64,000 nucleotides of DNA from Methylophilus sp. GTDB lineage: Bacteria; Pseudomonadota; Gammaproteobacteria; Burkholderiales; Methylophilaceae. The notes below the pieces were generated by a model, which did no database searches, was not told where the DNA came from, and saw only the letters and a program-made list of their open reading frames with translations. This document shows, piece by piece, positions 17,669-28,381 of the stretch. The DNA is taken from positions 124,001 to 188,000 of the forward strand of contig NZ_SSGF01000007.1 of the NCBI RefSeq assembly GCF_008015755.1. Reading direction: 5' to 3'. A program made the position numbers and the translations under genes. How positions within the stretch are numbered: the stretch's first letter is position 1; every line of letters begins with the position of its first letter.

Positions 17669-20449
17669 ATGAACAACAAACTTGCGGCCAATGCCATGAT
17701 GTCTGCAGAAACACAGTTGACCGACAATATTCAATTACTGGGTGCGTTGCTAGATAAAGCGATTCTTGAGGTCGAAGGTGAAGAGGTGGCGCAAAAAATT
17801 GCGGCTATCCGCCAAGCGGCCCTGCGTTTTCATCAGACCCATGACCAGCAAGCCTCGCTAGATCTGGAGCAATTGCTGGCCGATTTAAGCCTGGAGCATA
17901 CGGTGCGCGTGGTACGGGCGCTGGCCTACTTCAAGCACCTGGTCAATCTGGCCGAGGATTTATACGGGCAGCAAATGGGGCATTGTCAGCAAAATACGCC
18001 TGCGCCCGGCATGCTGGCCTATACCTGGTCGCAAATCAAAGCCGCCGCCATTCCCGCCGACACCATTCAAACCTTATTGCAAGATGCCCTGATTTCGCCG
18101 GTACTCACTGCGCACCCGACCGAAGTACAACGCAAAAGCGTGCTGGATATTGAGCGCCTGATTGCTGAGCTGTTGGGCGAGCGAGCGCGCATGGTGTCTG
18201 ATCGTCAATTAGCGCGCAACAGTCTGTTGTTGCAAGGCGCGGTGTCTGCGCTATGGCAAACCCGCATGATGCGCTACTCCAAGCTCAGTGTGCTCAATGA
18301 AATTGAAAATGCGCTCACTTATTACGAAAGTACATTTTTACATGTGATTCCAGAGATTCTGCAGGACATCGAGCGCGATTTATCTGATCTGTTACCCGAT
18401 GTCGTTCTGCCAGGCTTTTTACGCATGGGTAGCTGGATAGGCGGTGACCGCGATGGCAACCCGTTTGTGAACGGGGCGACCTTGCGTGAAAGCGTGCGCT
18501 TGCAGGCGAACACCTTGTTCAAATTTTATTTGCAGGAACTGGCGGCCTTAAAGCGCGAGCTGGCGGTGTCAACGCGTGTGGTTGGTGTAGATGATGCGGT
18601 ATTACAACTCACCAAAGCCTCGCGTGACCAATCGCAACATCGGCTCGATGAGCCTTATCGTTTAGCACTCAATGGTATTTACGATAGTCTGCTGGCCACG
18701 GCGAACAGGCTACTGCCACAAGGCGGCTGGGTACTGCCTGAAGACATGGCGGCGGAGCCTTACGACACGCCGGAGGCGCTGCTGGTGCCTTTACAAACCA
18801 TTGCCGACTCGCTGCGTGCGCATCATGGTGAGGCATTGATTTATCCGCGGCTGGGCAAGCTGATCAAGGCGGTTGCCACCTTTGGCTTTCACCTGGCCAC
18901 GGTCGATATCCGGCAATCTTCAGACGTGCATGAAGCGGTGATTACCGAGTTATTGCAAAAAGCCGGGCATGATTTTGATTATGCCGCGTTTAATGAGGAT
19001 GAAAAAATCGGTATTTTGCTCGAGGAGCTCAAGCAGCCGCGCTTGCTGTTTTCACCGTTCCAGCAATACTCAGAGCTGGTGCATAAAGAAATCGGTGTGC
19101 TGGTGGCGGTGCGCGAGATGCGCGAACGGTTTGGCGAGCATGCGGTGCGGCAATATATTATTTCGCACACCGAAACCTTGTCTGACCTGCTGGAAGTGGC
19201 CTTGCTCCAACGCGAAGCTGGTTTATTGCGCGGTGTCTGGGGCTCGGCCAATATTCAGGTGGATTTGAATATTGTGCCCTTGTTTGAAACCATTGCTGAC
19301 TTGCGTGATGCACCGATGATTATGGGCAAATGGCTCAGTCTGCTGGGCATCCGCCATGTGATTCGTTACCAGAGCAATGAGCAGGAGGTGATGCTGGGCT
19401 ACTCTGATAGTAATAAGGATGGCGGCTTTTTGACCTCGAACTGGGAGCTCTATAAAGCAGAAATCTCACTGGTGGAATTGTTCAATCAGGCCAATGTTAA
19501 ATTGCGCCTGTTTCATGGCCGGGGCGGCACGGTGGGGCGCGGTGGTGGACCGACTTACCAGGCTATTATGGCGCAACCCAAAGGCACGGTGGATGGCCAG
19601 ATTCGCCTCACCGAGCAAGGCGAAATTATCTCTACGCGCTATGCCGATCCGGTAGTCGGACGCCAGCATCTGGAAACGCTGATTGCCGCCACGCTCGATG
19701 CAACCTTGTTCCCGGCTGACCAGCTGGAATCTGGCAAGCGACGCGCGTTTGAAGGTGTGATGGAGACGCTATCTGCCACGGCCATGACCAGTTATCGCAG
19801 CCTGGTCTACGAGACGCCGGGGTTTGCCGAATACTTTTTTAATACCACGCCCATCAACGAGATTGCCGAGCTGAATTTAGGCAGCCGTCCCGCCGCACGT
19901 AAATCGACGCGGCGTATTGAAGATTTACGTGCGATTCCGTGGGGCTTCTCGTGGGGGCAATGCCGCTTGCTACTGCCAGGCTGGTATGGCCTGGGCAGTG
20001 CCATTCATCATTTTTTGCAGCAAGACCCAGCGTTAAAAGACGCGCGTCTGGCCATGCTGCACGAGATGCAGGCGCATTGGCCGCTGTTTAATACCTTGAT
20101 TCAAAATGTGGATATGGTGCTAGCAAAAACCGACCTGATTGTGGCACGCCACTATGCCCATTTGCTCGAAGACCGTGACCTGCGCGAAGACATTTTCAGC
20201 CGCATTGCGCATGAGCACAAACTGACCACCGATGCGGTGAATTTGTTGCTAGGCACCACACAACGCCTGGCCACGCAGCCGGTGATTGCCAAATCTATCC
20301 GTGACCGTTTGCCGTATCTTGACCCCATGAATCATTTACAGGTAGAAATGATCCAGCGCTACCGCAATGGTGAAACCGATGAAAAATTGAAATGGGCGAT
20401 TCCGTTGACGATTAACGGCATTGCCACCAGCTTGCGCAACACCGGTTAA
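17669..20449 (+). CDS. ppc: Phosphoenolpyruvate carboxylase
   Basis: Makes oxaloacetate from PEP and bicarbonate, the anaplerotic feed for biosynthesis. It is 926 residues, within the usual 870-970. Catalytic motifs are intact: HPTEVQRKS near residue 151, GGDRDGNPFV near 260, FHGRGGTVGRGGGP near 618, and the C-terminal RNTG (usually QNTG). GAGGAG lies before the ATG. It is monocistronic, followed by a clear terminator. In methylotrophs without a full TCA cycle this enzyme is a main route to C4 acids. The preceding 217 bases should hold its promoter, which I could not pin down. Confidence 0.97.
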   Translation: MNNKLAANAMMSAETQLTDNIQLLGALLDKAILEVEGEEVAQKIAAIRQAALRFHQTHDQQASLDLEQLLADLSLEHTVRVVRALAYFKHLVNLAEDLYGQQMGHCQQNTPAPGMLAYTWSQIKAAAIPADTIQTLLQDALISPVLTAHPTEVQRKSVLDIERLIAELLGERARMVSDRQLARNSLLLQGAVSALWQTRMMRYSKLSVLNEIENALTYYESTFLHVIPEILQDIERDLSDLLPDVVLPGFLRMGSWIGGDRDGNPFVNGATLRESVRLQANTLFKFYLQELAALKRELAVSTRVVGVDDAVLQLTKASRDQSQHRLDEPYRLALNGIYDSLLATANRLLPQGGWVLPEDMAAEPYDTPEALLVPLQTIADSLRAHHGEALIYPRLGKLIKAVATFGFHLATVDIRQSSDVHEAVITELLQKAGHDFDYAAFNEDEKIGILLEELKQPRLLFSPFQQYSELVHKEIGVLVAVREMRERFGEHAVRQYIISHTETLSDLLEVALLQREAGLLRGVWGSANIQVDLNIVPLFETIADLRDAPMIMGKWLSLLGIRHVIRYQSNEQEVMLGYSDSNKDGGFLTSNWELYKAEISLVELFNQANVKLRLFHGRGGTVGRGGGPTYQAIMAQPKGTVDGQIRLTEQGEIISTRYADPVVGRQHLETLIAATLDATLFPADQLESGKRRAFEGVMETLSATAMTSYRSLVYETPGFAEYFFNTTPINEIAELNLGSRPAARKSTRRIEDLRAIPWGFSWGQCRLLLPGWYGLGSAIHHFLQQDPALKDARLAMLHEMQAHWPLFNTLIQNVDMVLAKTDLIVARHYAHLLEDRDLREDIFSRIAHEHKLTTDAVNLLLGTTQRLATQPVIAKSIRDRLPYLDPMNHLQVEMIQRYRNGETDEKLKWAIPLTINGIATSLRNTG

Positions 20450-20465
20450 TCGTGTGGCAGACATT

Positions 20466-20496
20466 AAAAAAGGACAAGCCAGGCTTGTCCTTTTTT
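20466..20496. terminator. Bidirectional terminator, ppc / csbD
   Basis: AAAAAAGGACAAGCC pairs with GGCTTGTCCTTTTTT. It lies 17 bases after the ppc stop and ahead of the convergent CsbD-like gene stop. A-run and T-run on the two sides make it work in both directions. Confidence 0.9.
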
Positions 20497-20507
20497 GTCA
20501 CTCACGC

Positions 20508-20711
20508 TTAGTGTTTATGGTTGCTTTCCCAATTGCTGATTTGTTTTTCAGCTTCCTCCTTGGTGATGCCATAACGCTCCTGAATTTTACCGGCGATCTG
20601 GTCACGTTTACCTGCAATCACATCCAGGTCGTCATTGGTTAATTTACCCCATTGTTCCTGCACTTTGCCTTTGAGTTGTTTCCAGTTGCCTTCAAAAATA
20701 TCTTTATTCAT
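20508..20711 (-). CDS. CsbD-family stress protein
   Basis: A 67-residue hydrophilic protein starting at the ATG at 20711, with GAGGAG upstream. It matches the CsbD family throughout: [21 protein letters not shown], then [31 protein letters not shown] split over the middle. Family members (E. coli YjbJ) are abundant in stationary phase or under stress, but the biochemical role is unknown. It is monocistronic and convergent with ppc. Confidence 0.92.
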   Translation of the reverse strand: MNKDIFEGNWKQLKGKVQEQWGKLTNDDLDVIAGKRDQIAGKIQERYGITKEEAEKQISNWESNHKH

Positions 20712-20915
20712 GTTGAATCTCCTCAATGTAAGAATAGTGTTCAGGTGATTAACCTGTGTTGCATGTTAAAGATAAAAACGCCTGGACTCAGTCGGCGTGT
20801 GGACTAACTTGCGGTCAGATAAGGCTGACATGGCCCGTCAGAAAAGCTGTTTTTAAGCATGACTTTAGGTGTGCGCGGGTTCCGCTGTGCCATTAAAAGC
20901 TGTTAAGATTCGGGC

Positions 20916-22220
20916 ATGAAGAACACACTTTCTGCCTTGGGCCAATCGCTGCTACAACGATTGCCTTATGAATACTGGATAGGCTGGCGCTATACGCGCG
21001 CTAAGCGTAACAACCATTTCATTTCTTTCATCTCGCTCACCAGCATGGTCGGCATCGCGCTAGGCGTGATGGCGCTCATTGTCGTGTTATCAGTGATGAA
21101 CGGCTTTCAGGACGAGTTGCGTAAACGTATTCTGGGCGTGGCCTCACATATTGAGGTGCGTGGCTTCGATGTGGGCCTGGCGGGCTGGCAAGGGTTGCAG
21201 CAGCAGATTCAATCGATTCCGCCCAAGTCCGTCGCCAGCCCGATTGAAGGCGTCGCGCCTTATATCATGGCGCAAGGCATGCTTACCTATGACCAGGCCG
21301 TGCAGGGTGTGCTGATTCGTGGTGTGTTGCCTGCGCAGGAAGCCAGTGTGTCTGAGCTTTCGACTCAGATGAAAGTTGGCCAGTTAAAAGATTTGCAGGC
21401 GGGGCAGTTCAATATTGTGCTGGGTTCAGACCTTGCCATGGCGCTCGGTGTGCGCGTCGGTGAGAAAGTGGTATTGATGGCGCCGCAAGGGCAGGTGACA
21501 CCTGCGGGTTTAGTCCCGCGCATCAAGCAATTTACGGTGGCGGGGATTTTTCAGGTCGGGATGTATGAGTATGACGCCGGGCTGGCATTAATCCACCTTG
21601 ATGATGCCGCCAAACTGTATCGCCTGGGGGATCAGGTGTCTGGCCTGCGTTTGAAGCTGGCCGATTTGTTTATGGCCGATCGCGTCAGCCGCGAGCTGGT
21701 CCAGGCACTGGGCCCTAACTATTATGTGACTGACTGGACACAACAGCACGCCAATTTTTTTAAAGCGATTCAGCTTGAAAAGCGCGTGATGTTTATTATC
21801 CTGGCGCTGATTGTGGCCGTGGCGGCGTTTAATATTGTGTCTACGCTGGTGATGGCAGTGACCGACAAGCGCGCGGATATTGCGATTTTGCGCACCATGG
21901 GTGCCACGCCGCAAGCCATCCGCAAGATGTTTGTCGTACAAGGGGCGATGATAGGCATCATAGGCACGGTGTCTGGTGCGGTGCTGGGCGTGATATTGGC
22001 ATTGAATATTGAAACCGTGGTGCCGTGGATAGAACACACGTTCAATGTACAATTTTTGTCCAAAGATGTGTATTACATCAGCGACTTACCTTCCAAACTG
22101 ATGTGGTCAGATGTGACGGCGATTGTCGGTTTGTCTATTTTACTCAGCCTGGTCGCCACCTTGTACCCAAGTGCGCGTGCGGCCAGCATGAATCCGGCGG
22201 AGGCCTTGCGTTATGAGTGA
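20916..22220 (+). CDS. Lipoprotein-releasing ABC transporter permease (LolC/LolE)
   Basis: Inner-membrane permease of 434 residues that extracts outer-membrane lipoproteins for LolA. The N-terminus [24 protein letters not shown] and the span [22 protein letters not shown] are typical of LolC/LolE. A large periplasmic domain separates span 1 from three C-terminal spans. Only one permease gene precedes lolD, so the complex is probably a homodimer (sometimes called LolF) unlike the LolC-LolE pair of E. coli. The stop overlaps the lolD start by eight bases. Confidence 0.92.
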   Translation: MKNTLSALGQSLLQRLPYEYWIGWRYTRAKRNNHFISFISLTSMVGIALGVMALIVVLSVMNGFQDELRKRILGVASHIEVRGFDVGLAGWQGLQQQIQSIPPKSVASPIEGVAPYIMAQGMLTYDQAVQGVLIRGVLPAQEASVSELSTQMKVGQLKDLQAGQFNIVLGSDLAMALGVRVGEKVVLMAPQGQVTPAGLVPRIKQFTVAGIFQVGMYEYDAGLALIHLDDAAKLYRLGDQVSGLRLKLADLFMADRVSRELVQALGPNYYVTDWTQQHANFFKAIQLEKRVMFIILALIVAVAAFNIVSTLVMAVTDKRADIAILRTMGATPQAIRKMFVVQGAMIGIIGTVSGAVLGVILALNIETVVPWIEHTFNVQFLSKDVYYISDLPSKLMWSDVTAIVGLSILLSLVATLYPSARAASMNPAEALRYE

Positions 22221-22917
22221 GTTGATATTGCAATGTCACGGCCTGGCAAAAACCTATCAAGGCCTGGATACCTCGGTATTGACTGGTGTCGATCTGCAAT
22301 TAGCCGCAGGCGATCATGTAGCGATTGTTGGGGCGTCTGGTAGCGGCAAAAGCACCTTGCTGCATTTGCTGGGTGGTCTGGATGCGCCTACGCAAGGCGA
22401 GGTGGCATGGCTGGGCAAGCCGCTGGCCAGTTTGTCTGAGCGTGACAAGAGCGCCATGCGCAACCAGTACCTGGGCTTTGTTTACCAGTTTCACCATTTG
22501 CTGCCAGAGTTTAGCGCGCTCGAAAACGTCGCCATGCCCTTGTTGATTCGCCGCATGCCGAGACTAGAAGCACTGGCACAGGCTGAGCACTATTTGTCAC
22601 TGGTTGGCTTGTCACACCGGCTGGAGCACACGCCTGGTGAACTCTCCGGCGGTGAGCGCCAACGCGCGGCCTTGGCGCGCGCGCTGGTCACACAGCCGCG
22701 GTGTATCTTGGCCGATGAGCCGACAGGTAACCTCGATAGGCAAACGGCAGAGCAGGTGTTTGAATTGCTGTTGCACATACAGTCTCAGCAAGGTACGGCG
22801 TTAGTCGTCGTCACGCACGACTTAGCATTGGCAGCACGTATGCACCGGCAATATCGTTTGCAGGATGGCGTGCTGCAAACCCTGGCTGCTGCGTCGCAGG
22901 ACGTGAGAGCCAGTTAG
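22213..22917 (+). CDS. lolD: Lipoprotein-releasing ABC transporter ATPase LolD
   Basis: ATPase of 234 residues that powers lipoprotein release. Walker A is [16 protein letters not shown], the signature is [15 protein letters not shown], and Walker B is [12 protein letters not shown]. The MacB/LolD-type stretch [21 protein letters not shown] is present. It overlaps the preceding permease gene by eight bases and precedes the comEC gene by nine bases, so all three are probably one transcript. Confidence 0.95.
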   Translation: MSELILQCHGLAKTYQGLDTSVLTGVDLQLAAGDHVAIVGASGSGKSTLLHLLGGLDAPTQGEVAWLGKPLASLSERDKSAMRNQYLGFVYQFHHLLPEFSALENVAMPLLIRRMPRLEALAQAEHYLSLVGLSHRLEHTPGELSGGERQRAALARALVTQPRCILADEPTGNLDRQTAEQVFELLLHIQSQQGTALVVVTHDLALAARMHRQYRLQDGVLQTLAAASQDVRAS

Positions 22918-22926
22918 CGTGACCGC

Positions 22927-25353
22927 ATGCTGCCAGGCGCCACAGTCGGATTACTGTTTGGAGTTTGGCTGTTTCAGCAGCAATCGCAACTATGGTCGCT
23001 GACCGCGTGGCTAGGCTGGTTGGCGGCCCTCGCCGCGCTGAGTCTATTGCGATGTGGCCGCAGACTGGCAACCCTCCCCGGCCTCTCTTTTTCTTTCTCG
23101 ATTCAAACATGGTTGCGTCGGCTATGGCTGATGGTGCTGATTGCGGCACTGGCCTTTGCCTACGCGCAGGCGCGCGCCTGGTGGCGCTTGCAATCGGCGT
23201 TGCCCGCGGTCTGTGAGCAGCAGGTGTTGCAAGTACAGGGCGTGATTGTCAGCGTGCCTGAGCGTGATGCGCGTGGCCAGCATGTCGATATGGCGATTGA
23301 GCATAGTGTTAACCCCGCCTGTCCGTTACCAGCAAGACTGCGCCTCAATTTGTATGAGCAGTCTTATCGCGGTGACACGGCAACACCAGCCGCCTTTATG
23401 CCGCGTTTGCAAGCGGGTGAACGCTGGCAATTCAGTGTCAGGCTCAAGCGGCCACATGCGACGCGTAATCCGCATGGCTTTGATTATGCCGCCTGGTGCC
23501 TGGCGAATGACATCGGAGCCAGCGGATCTATTGTCAGCAAAGCGCCCATGCGCAAATTACAGTCACTGGTCTGGCAGCCTGCCGCGTTGATTGCACACTG
23601 GCGCGCCAACGTGGGTGACCGTATTGAGCGTGTCTTGGGCAGCACGCCAGCCAGTGCGGTGCTGCGTGCGCTGGTGATTGGCGACGATAGCCAGATTGCG
23701 CGCGCCGACTGGCAGTTATTTGTCGATACCGGCATCAATCATCTGGTTTCGATATCAGGGTTACATATTACGATGCTGGCCTCGTTAGGCTATCTGTGCG
23801 CAGGCTGGGTGTGGCGTTTGCGTCCGCATTGGGCGCTTTATGTGCCGACTAAGTTAGCAGCCAGTGCAGGCGGTGCATTGGTCGCCATTGCTTACTCTGC
23901 GCTGGCCGGTTTCTCTATCCCTACCCAGCGCACGTTATATATGCTGCTCACCGTATTGGCGATGCTCAGTCTCAAACAGCGTCTGCCTTTTTCATGGATA
24001 CTCTGCGTTGCCATGTGGGTGGTCTTATTGATAGACCCTTGGGCCGTGATGGCGCCTGGCTTTTGGTTATCGTTTGGAGCGGTGGCGGTACTGGCTTTTG
24101 CCATGGGCGGGCGTTTGCGCCAACCGCGTTGGTGGCAGGGTGCGCTACAGGCGCAGTGGGTGATGACGCTGGCATTTGTGCCAGTGCTGGTGATGTTGTT
24201 TAACCAGTTATCACTGGTGTCGCCGCTCGCCAATGCTTTAGCGATCCCTATGGTGAGCATAGGCGTCGTGCCGCTGGCGATTGCCGGTGCTGTGCTGCCG
24301 CTAGACTTTTTATTACCACTGGCCGCCGGGTTGTGGCAGGGGTGCGCGCACGCCCTGCAATGGTTGCGGCAATTACCTTGGGCGGTGAGTTATTTAGCCA
24401 CGCCTGCCATGTGGGCTTGGCTGCTGGCGATGCTGGGCACGCTGTGGTGGCTGATGCCACGCGGCTGGCCCTTGCGCTGGGCTGGCCTGTTACTCTTGTT
24501 GCCGCTTTGTCTGCCAGTCTCTACGCGTTTGCAGCCTGGGCAAATGCGCGTCACCGTCCTTGATGTGGGGCAGGGCCTGAGTGTGCTGGTGGAAACCGCC
24601 CAGCATACGCTGTTATATGATGCCGGGCCCATTTATAACGCGCAAAGTGACGCTGGCCAGCGCATTATATTGCCGTATTTGCGGCATCTCGGTGTTAAAC
24701 AATTAGATCTGGCGGTGGTCTCGCATGATGATAATGATCATGTGGGCGGCATGGCTTCTGTACTGGCAGGTGTCAAGGCCACACGAATATTGAGTTCGTT
24801 GACACCTGACGCCAGCTTTTTTACGCAATTGCAGCAGCTTCCCCAAGCGATGCACATCCCGCATGTCGCGTGTCACGCCGGTCAGCAATGGCAATGGGAT
24901 CAAGTGATCTTTAAGGTGATTTATCCAGCGAAAAAACTCGCGGCAGAGGTCAAAGATAATGACAAAAGCTGTGTGATTCAGGTGCTTTCTGCGCACGGCA
25001 GCTTGTTATTAACCGGTGATATTGAGCTATATGCCGAGCAAGCGCTGCTTGACTCTGCGTCGGAGAGATTACGTTCCAGTGTCATGACGATGCCGCATCA
25101 TGGTAGCAAGACCTCCTCCAGCCTGGCCTTTATCAGCCAAGTACAACCTGAGGTTGCGATTGCCACCGTCGGCTATTTGAACCGGTTTGGCCATCCCAAG
25201 CCTGCTGTGATGGCCAGATACCAGGCGCTAGGCAGTCAAACCCTGCGTTCTGACCAGGATGGTGCCATTGTGTTGAATTTTACCCAGGGCCAGCGGCCAC
25301 AAGTCATTCGCTGGCGTGCGGTTGAGCCGCACTATTGGGAGGCTGCTGATTAA
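22927..25353 (+). CDS. ComEC/Rec2-family DNA uptake channel
   Basis: Large membrane protein of 808 residues. It has an N-terminal DUF4131-like region (residues 1-200) and the competence domain with many membrane spans (about 215-490), including VSISGLHITMLASLGYLCAGW. A C-terminal metallo-beta-lactamase domain is near 520-780 with the metal motif SHDDNDHVGGM and MPHHGSKTSSS. In competent bacteria ComEC carries single-stranded DNA across the inner membrane. No other competence gene is here. It follows lolD closely, an arrangement common in Betaproteobacteria, so expression may be tied to envelope genes. Confidence 0.9.
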   Translation: MLPGATVGLLFGVWLFQQQSQLWSLTAWLGWLAALAALSLLRCGRRLATLPGLSFSFSIQTWLRRLWLMVLIAALAFAYAQARAWWRLQSALPAVCEQQVLQVQGVIVSVPERDARGQHVDMAIEHSVNPACPLPARLRLNLYEQSYRGDTATPAAFMPRLQAGERWQFSVRLKRPHATRNPHGFDYAAWCLANDIGASGSIVSKAPMRKLQSLVWQPAALIAHWRANVGDRIERVLGSTPASAVLRALVIGDDSQIARADWQLFVDTGINHLVSISGLHITMLASLGYLCAGWVWRLRPHWALYVPTKLAASAGGALVAIAYSALAGFSIPTQRTLYMLLTVLAMLSLKQRLPFSWILCVAMWVVLLIDPWAVMAPGFWLSFGAVAVLAFAMGGRLRQPRWWQGALQAQWVMTLAFVPVLVMLFNQLSLVSPLANALAIPMVSIGVVPLAIAGAVLPLDFLLPLAAGLWQGCAHALQWLRQLPWAVSYLATPAMWAWLLAMLGTLWWLMPRGWPLRWAGLLLLLPLCLPVSTRLQPGQMRVTVLDVGQGLSVLVETAQHTLLYDAGPIYNAQSDAGQRIILPYLRHLGVKQLDLAVVSHDDNDHVGGMASVLAGVKATRILSSLTPDASFFTQLQQLPQAMHIPHVACHAGQQWQWDQVIFKVIYPAKKLAAEVKDNDKSCVIQVLSAHGSLLLTGDIELYAEQALLDSASERLRSSVMTMPHHGSKTSSSLAFISQVQPEVAIATVGYLNRFGHPKPAVMARYQALGSQTLRSDQDGAIVLNFTQGQRPQVIRWRAVEPHYWEAAD

Positions 25354-25458
25354 ACGGCGGCAGACGCATTGTAACCGGATAGATACCGGACAAAACTTGC
25401 CCTTAGGCCTGGTTAACGCTAAAGTAGCGAAAGTTTAAAAACAACAGGAGTGTTCGCT

Positions 25459-26064
25459 GTGTGGGAAATTATTTTAGCGGCCGGCTGGCCCATCTGGCCT
25501 CTGATTATTGCCTCCGTGATTGCTTTGGCGATTATCGTCGAGCGATTCTGGGCGTTAAGAGCCTCGGTGGTGACGCCTGAGCAATTGCTGCCAGAAGTGC
25601 AAAACTGGCTAAAACAAGGTGGTGTCACGCGCGAAACACTGAGCCGTCTGGAAGCACACTCTTTGTTGGGTAAAGTGTTCGCCAGTGCTCTGGCTAACAT
25701 GCATAACTCCCGTGAGGTCACCAAAGAAGCGATTGAAGAAACCGGCCGCGCCGTGGCACACAAGCTGGAGCAATACCTGCCCACGCTGGGTACCATTGCC
25801 ACGGTGGCGCCTTTGCTGGGTTTGCTGGGCACGGTGATCGGGATGGTGGAGTTGTTCGGTTCGTTTACGAATAGCGGTCATGACGTCGCACAGTTTGCGC
25901 GGGGTATTTCTGTGGCGCTGTATAACACGGCGGCAGGTATCGTAGTAGCCGTGCCTTCCATGATTGCTTACCGTTATTTCCGCGGCAAAATTGATGGTTT
26001 TTTGGTCGACATGGAACAGCAAGCGATTAAACTAGTTGAAATCATCCATGGTGATCGTGGCTAA
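25459..26064 (+). CDS. exbB: ExbB/TolQ-family proton channel protein
   Basis: About 201 residues. I place the start at GTG 25459, because AGGAG at 25446-25450 sits eight bases before it; GTG 25450 overlaps that site. Three spans are visible: residues 9-28, the pair around 110-135 (LPTLGTIATVAPLLGLLGTVIG) and 150-175 (ALYNTAAGIVVAVPSMIAYRYF). The conserved TVAPLLGLLGTVIGM and YNTAAGI motifs are typical of the proton path. With ExbD it would use the proton gradient to power a partner. No tonB gene follows, and lipid A transport genes come next. Confidence 0.9.
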   Translation: MWEIILAAGWPIWPLIIASVIALAIIVERFWALRASVVTPEQLLPEVQNWLKQGGVTRETLSRLEAHSLLGKVFASALANMHNSREVTKEAIEETGRAVAHKLEQYLPTLGTIATVAPLLGLLGTVIGMVELFGSFTNSGHDVAQFARGISVALYNTAAGIVVAVPSMIAYRYFRGKIDGFLVDMEQQAIKLVEIIHGDRG

Positions 26065-26113
26065 TGCGTATCAATAACCTGTTCGTAATCACATTGAACA
26101 CAAAGGCAATGTC

Positions 26114-26542
26114 ATGAATTTCAAACGTGGTGTCCGTAACGAAGAGTTGGAAATCAACTTTATTCCACTGATCGACGTGCTGCTGGTGATTATTATTTTC
26201 TTGATGGTGAGCGCCACATTCTCACGCACTAGCGAACTGCAAATTAATTTGCCAACCGCCGATGCCAGCGCTCCGCAAGAAAAACCATTGACCATTACTG
26301 TTGAGGTCGATGCCAATGGCCGTTATCTGGTCAACGGCAAAGAAGCCAATGGCGCGGTGGTGTCTGATTTATCTGCCGCATTGACGCAAGCAGGCGCTGA
26401 AGGTCCGTCTGGTAAAGAGCCCACCATTATCATCAATGCCGATGCCAAAGCCACGCATCAGTCAGTGGTGAATATTATGGAAGCGGCGCGGATGGCCAAT
26501 TACACACACATTACCTTTGCGACGCAGGTGAATGCCCGCTAA
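26114..26542 (+). CDS. exbD: ExbD/TolR-family protein
   Basis: A 142-residue inner-membrane protein with one N-terminal span. The key motif is NFIPLIDVLLVIIIFLMV near residues 15-32, where the Asp in LID carries protons. The periplasmic domain follows. It partners the ExbB-like protein encoded 49 bases upstream. AGG lies before the ATG. A hairpin with a T-rich tail separates it from msbA, so the exbB-exbD pair is probably a unit in itself. Confidence 0.92.
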   Translation: MNFKRGVRNEELEINFIPLIDVLLVIIIFLMVSATFSRTSELQINLPTADASAPQEKPLTITVEVDANGRYLVNGKEANGAVVSDLSAALTQAGAEGPSGKEPTIIINADAKATHQSVVNIMEAARMANYTHITFATQVNAR

Positions 26543-26574
26543 TGTTGTCAGTGCCCCCATTTGATCCATCAACA

Positions 26575-26606
26575 AGCCCGTCAACCTTGGCGGGCTGTTT
26601 GTTTTT
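26575..26606 (+). terminator. Terminator between exbD and msbA
   Basis: AGCCCG-T-CAA pairs with TTG-G-CGGGCT, then GTTTGTTTTT. It lies 32 bases after the exbD stop and ends 20 bases before the msbA start, so any msbA promoter must overlap it or lie further upstream, or read-through is used. Confidence 0.75.
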
Positions 26607-26626
26607 AGTCTGCCCGAGAATACTGC

Positions 26627-28381
26627 ATGGCGCGTAAGTCCTCTTCTGAGTCGGTGGTCATCACTAACCCCGTGCTGCTCTATCAACGCCTGTTTGCCTA
26701 TGCCTGGCATTACAAGATGCATTTTGCATTGTCCATGGTGTCTACGGCTATTCTGGCCTCTAGCAACACCTTGTTTCTGGCCTTGATTAAAAAAGTCACT
26801 GATGAAGGCTTTGCCAAGGCGAGTGACCATGAGGCGTATGTGCTGCCTTTGATGCTATTTGGCCTGATGGCCATCCGTGCGGTAGCAGGATTCTTTTCTG
26901 TCTACAGTTTGCGCACGGTCGCCAGACGCGTCGTAGAAGTCTTGCGCAAGCAGATTTTTGCCAAATTGCTGATGCTGCCAGTGAGCTTTTTTGATGCTAA
27001 CTCCAACGGCTTGCTGGTGTCAAAAATGACCTACGACATCGAGCGCCTGTCTACCGTCGTCACCCGTTCTGCGCTGAATGTGTTGCGGGATGTGCTGACG
27101 GTGATCGGCCTGATTGGTTACATGCTTTATCTGGATTGGCGATTGACGCTGATTTTTGCCTTGGTGGCGCCGTTGATGGGCTTATACCTGGCGCGCACCA
27201 CCCCTAAATTGCGAGCCAACGCCAAAAAAGTGCAACAAGCGGTGGGCGAGATTACCAAAACCGCAGAAGAAGCCATTGCCGCACAACGCATTGTTAAAAT
27301 TTTTGGTGCGCAGGCGTTTGAGAATGATCGCTTTGGTGAGGTGGTGAGTCGCAACCGCCAACTGGAATTACGCACGGCCAGAATTTCTGGATTGAACAGC
27401 TTTGTGATTGAAATCTTGTCTGCCGTCGCTTTGGGTCTGGTGGTGTTTTACGCGCTGGCGCAGTTTACCGTCGGTGAATTTGCTGCCTTTGTTGGCGCCT
27501 TGATGATGCTGATTGCACCGATTAAACACATCACTGCCGCCAATGAAGACTTGCAGATTGGACTGGCGGCGGCGCAAAGTGTATTTGAAGTGCTGGATAT
27601 TGAAAATGAAGTCGATCAAGGCACTTATCAGGTCGGCCGCGCTCAGGGTGCCTTGCGTTTTGAGCAAGTGACCGTGCGTTATCCGCAAGCCAAAAAAGAT
27701 GCTTTGTCTGCCTTGAGCTTTGAGATTGCAGCGGGTGAAAAGGTCGCACTGGTTGGCCGCTCTGGCAGTGGTAAAACCACACTGGTCAACTTATTGCCGC
27801 GTTTTTATGAATCACAGCAGGGCCGGGTGTTATTGGATGGCCAAGATGTGCGCGAGTATCAACTCGACAATTTGCGCGCGCAGTTTTCGCTGGTGAGCCA
27901 GGATATTGTGTTATTTAACGACACCATTTTTAATAATATTGCCTATGGCGCATTACGCGATGCCAGTGAGCAAGAGGTGATTGACGCCGCGAAAGCGGCG
28001 AATGCCTGGGAGTTTATCCAGCAAATGCCGAAAGGCTTGCAGAGCGAGATCGGCGACCGTGGTGTACGCTTGTCCGGTGGCCAGCGCCAGCGCCTGGCGA
28101 TTGCGCGTGCCATTTTAAAGAACGCGCCGGTCTTGTTGCTGGATGAGGCGACCTCGGCGCTGGATAGTGAGTCAGAGTTGCATGTGCAAATGGCGCTGGA
28201 TCGCCTGATGCGTGACCGCACGACCATTGTCATTGCACACCGCTTGAGCACGGTAGAGAACGCCGACAGAATCTTTGTCATGGATCACGGCAGTATCATC
28301 GAAACCGGGTCTCACCAGACCTTGCTGGCACAGAATGGCTATTACAGCAGGCTCTATCATAAGCAGTTTCAAGACGACTAA
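26627..28381 (+). CDS. msbA: Lipid A export ABC transporter MsbA
   Basis: Half-transporter of 584 residues that flips lipid A-core across the inner membrane. The membrane domain covers residues 20-320 with six spans. The ATPase domain follows with GRSGSGKTTLVNLLPRFY (Walker A), LSGGQRQRLAIARAIL (signature) and LLLDEATSALD (Walker B). It overlaps the lpxK start by one base (TAATG), the classic msbA-lpxK coupling, which supports MsbA over other ABC exporters. Confidence 0.95.
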   Translation: MARKSSSESVVITNPVLLYQRLFAYAWHYKMHFALSMVSTAILASSNTLFLALIKKVTDEGFAKASDHEAYVLPLMLFGLMAIRAVAGFFSVYSLRTVARRVVEVLRKQIFAKLLMLPVSFFDANSNGLLVSKMTYDIERLSTVVTRSALNVLRDVLTVIGLIGYMLYLDWRLTLIFALVAPLMGLYLARTTPKLRANAKKVQQAVGEITKTAEEAIAAQRIVKIFGAQAFENDRFGEVVSRNRQLELRTARISGLNSFVIEILSAVALGLVVFYALAQFTVGEFAAFVGALMMLIAPIKHITAANEDLQIGLAAAQSVFEVLDIENEVDQGTYQVGRAQGALRFEQVTVRYPQAKKDALSALSFEIAAGEKVALVGRSGSGKTTLVNLLPRFYESQQGRVLLDGQDVREYQLDNLRAQFSLVSQDIVLFNDTIFNNIAYGALRDASEQEVIDAAKAANAWEFIQQMPKGLQSEIGDRGVRLSGGQRQRLAIARAILKNAPVLLLDEATSALDSESELHVQMALDRLMRDRTTIVIAHRLSTVENADRIFVMDHGSIIETGSHQTLLAQNGYYSRLYHKQFQDD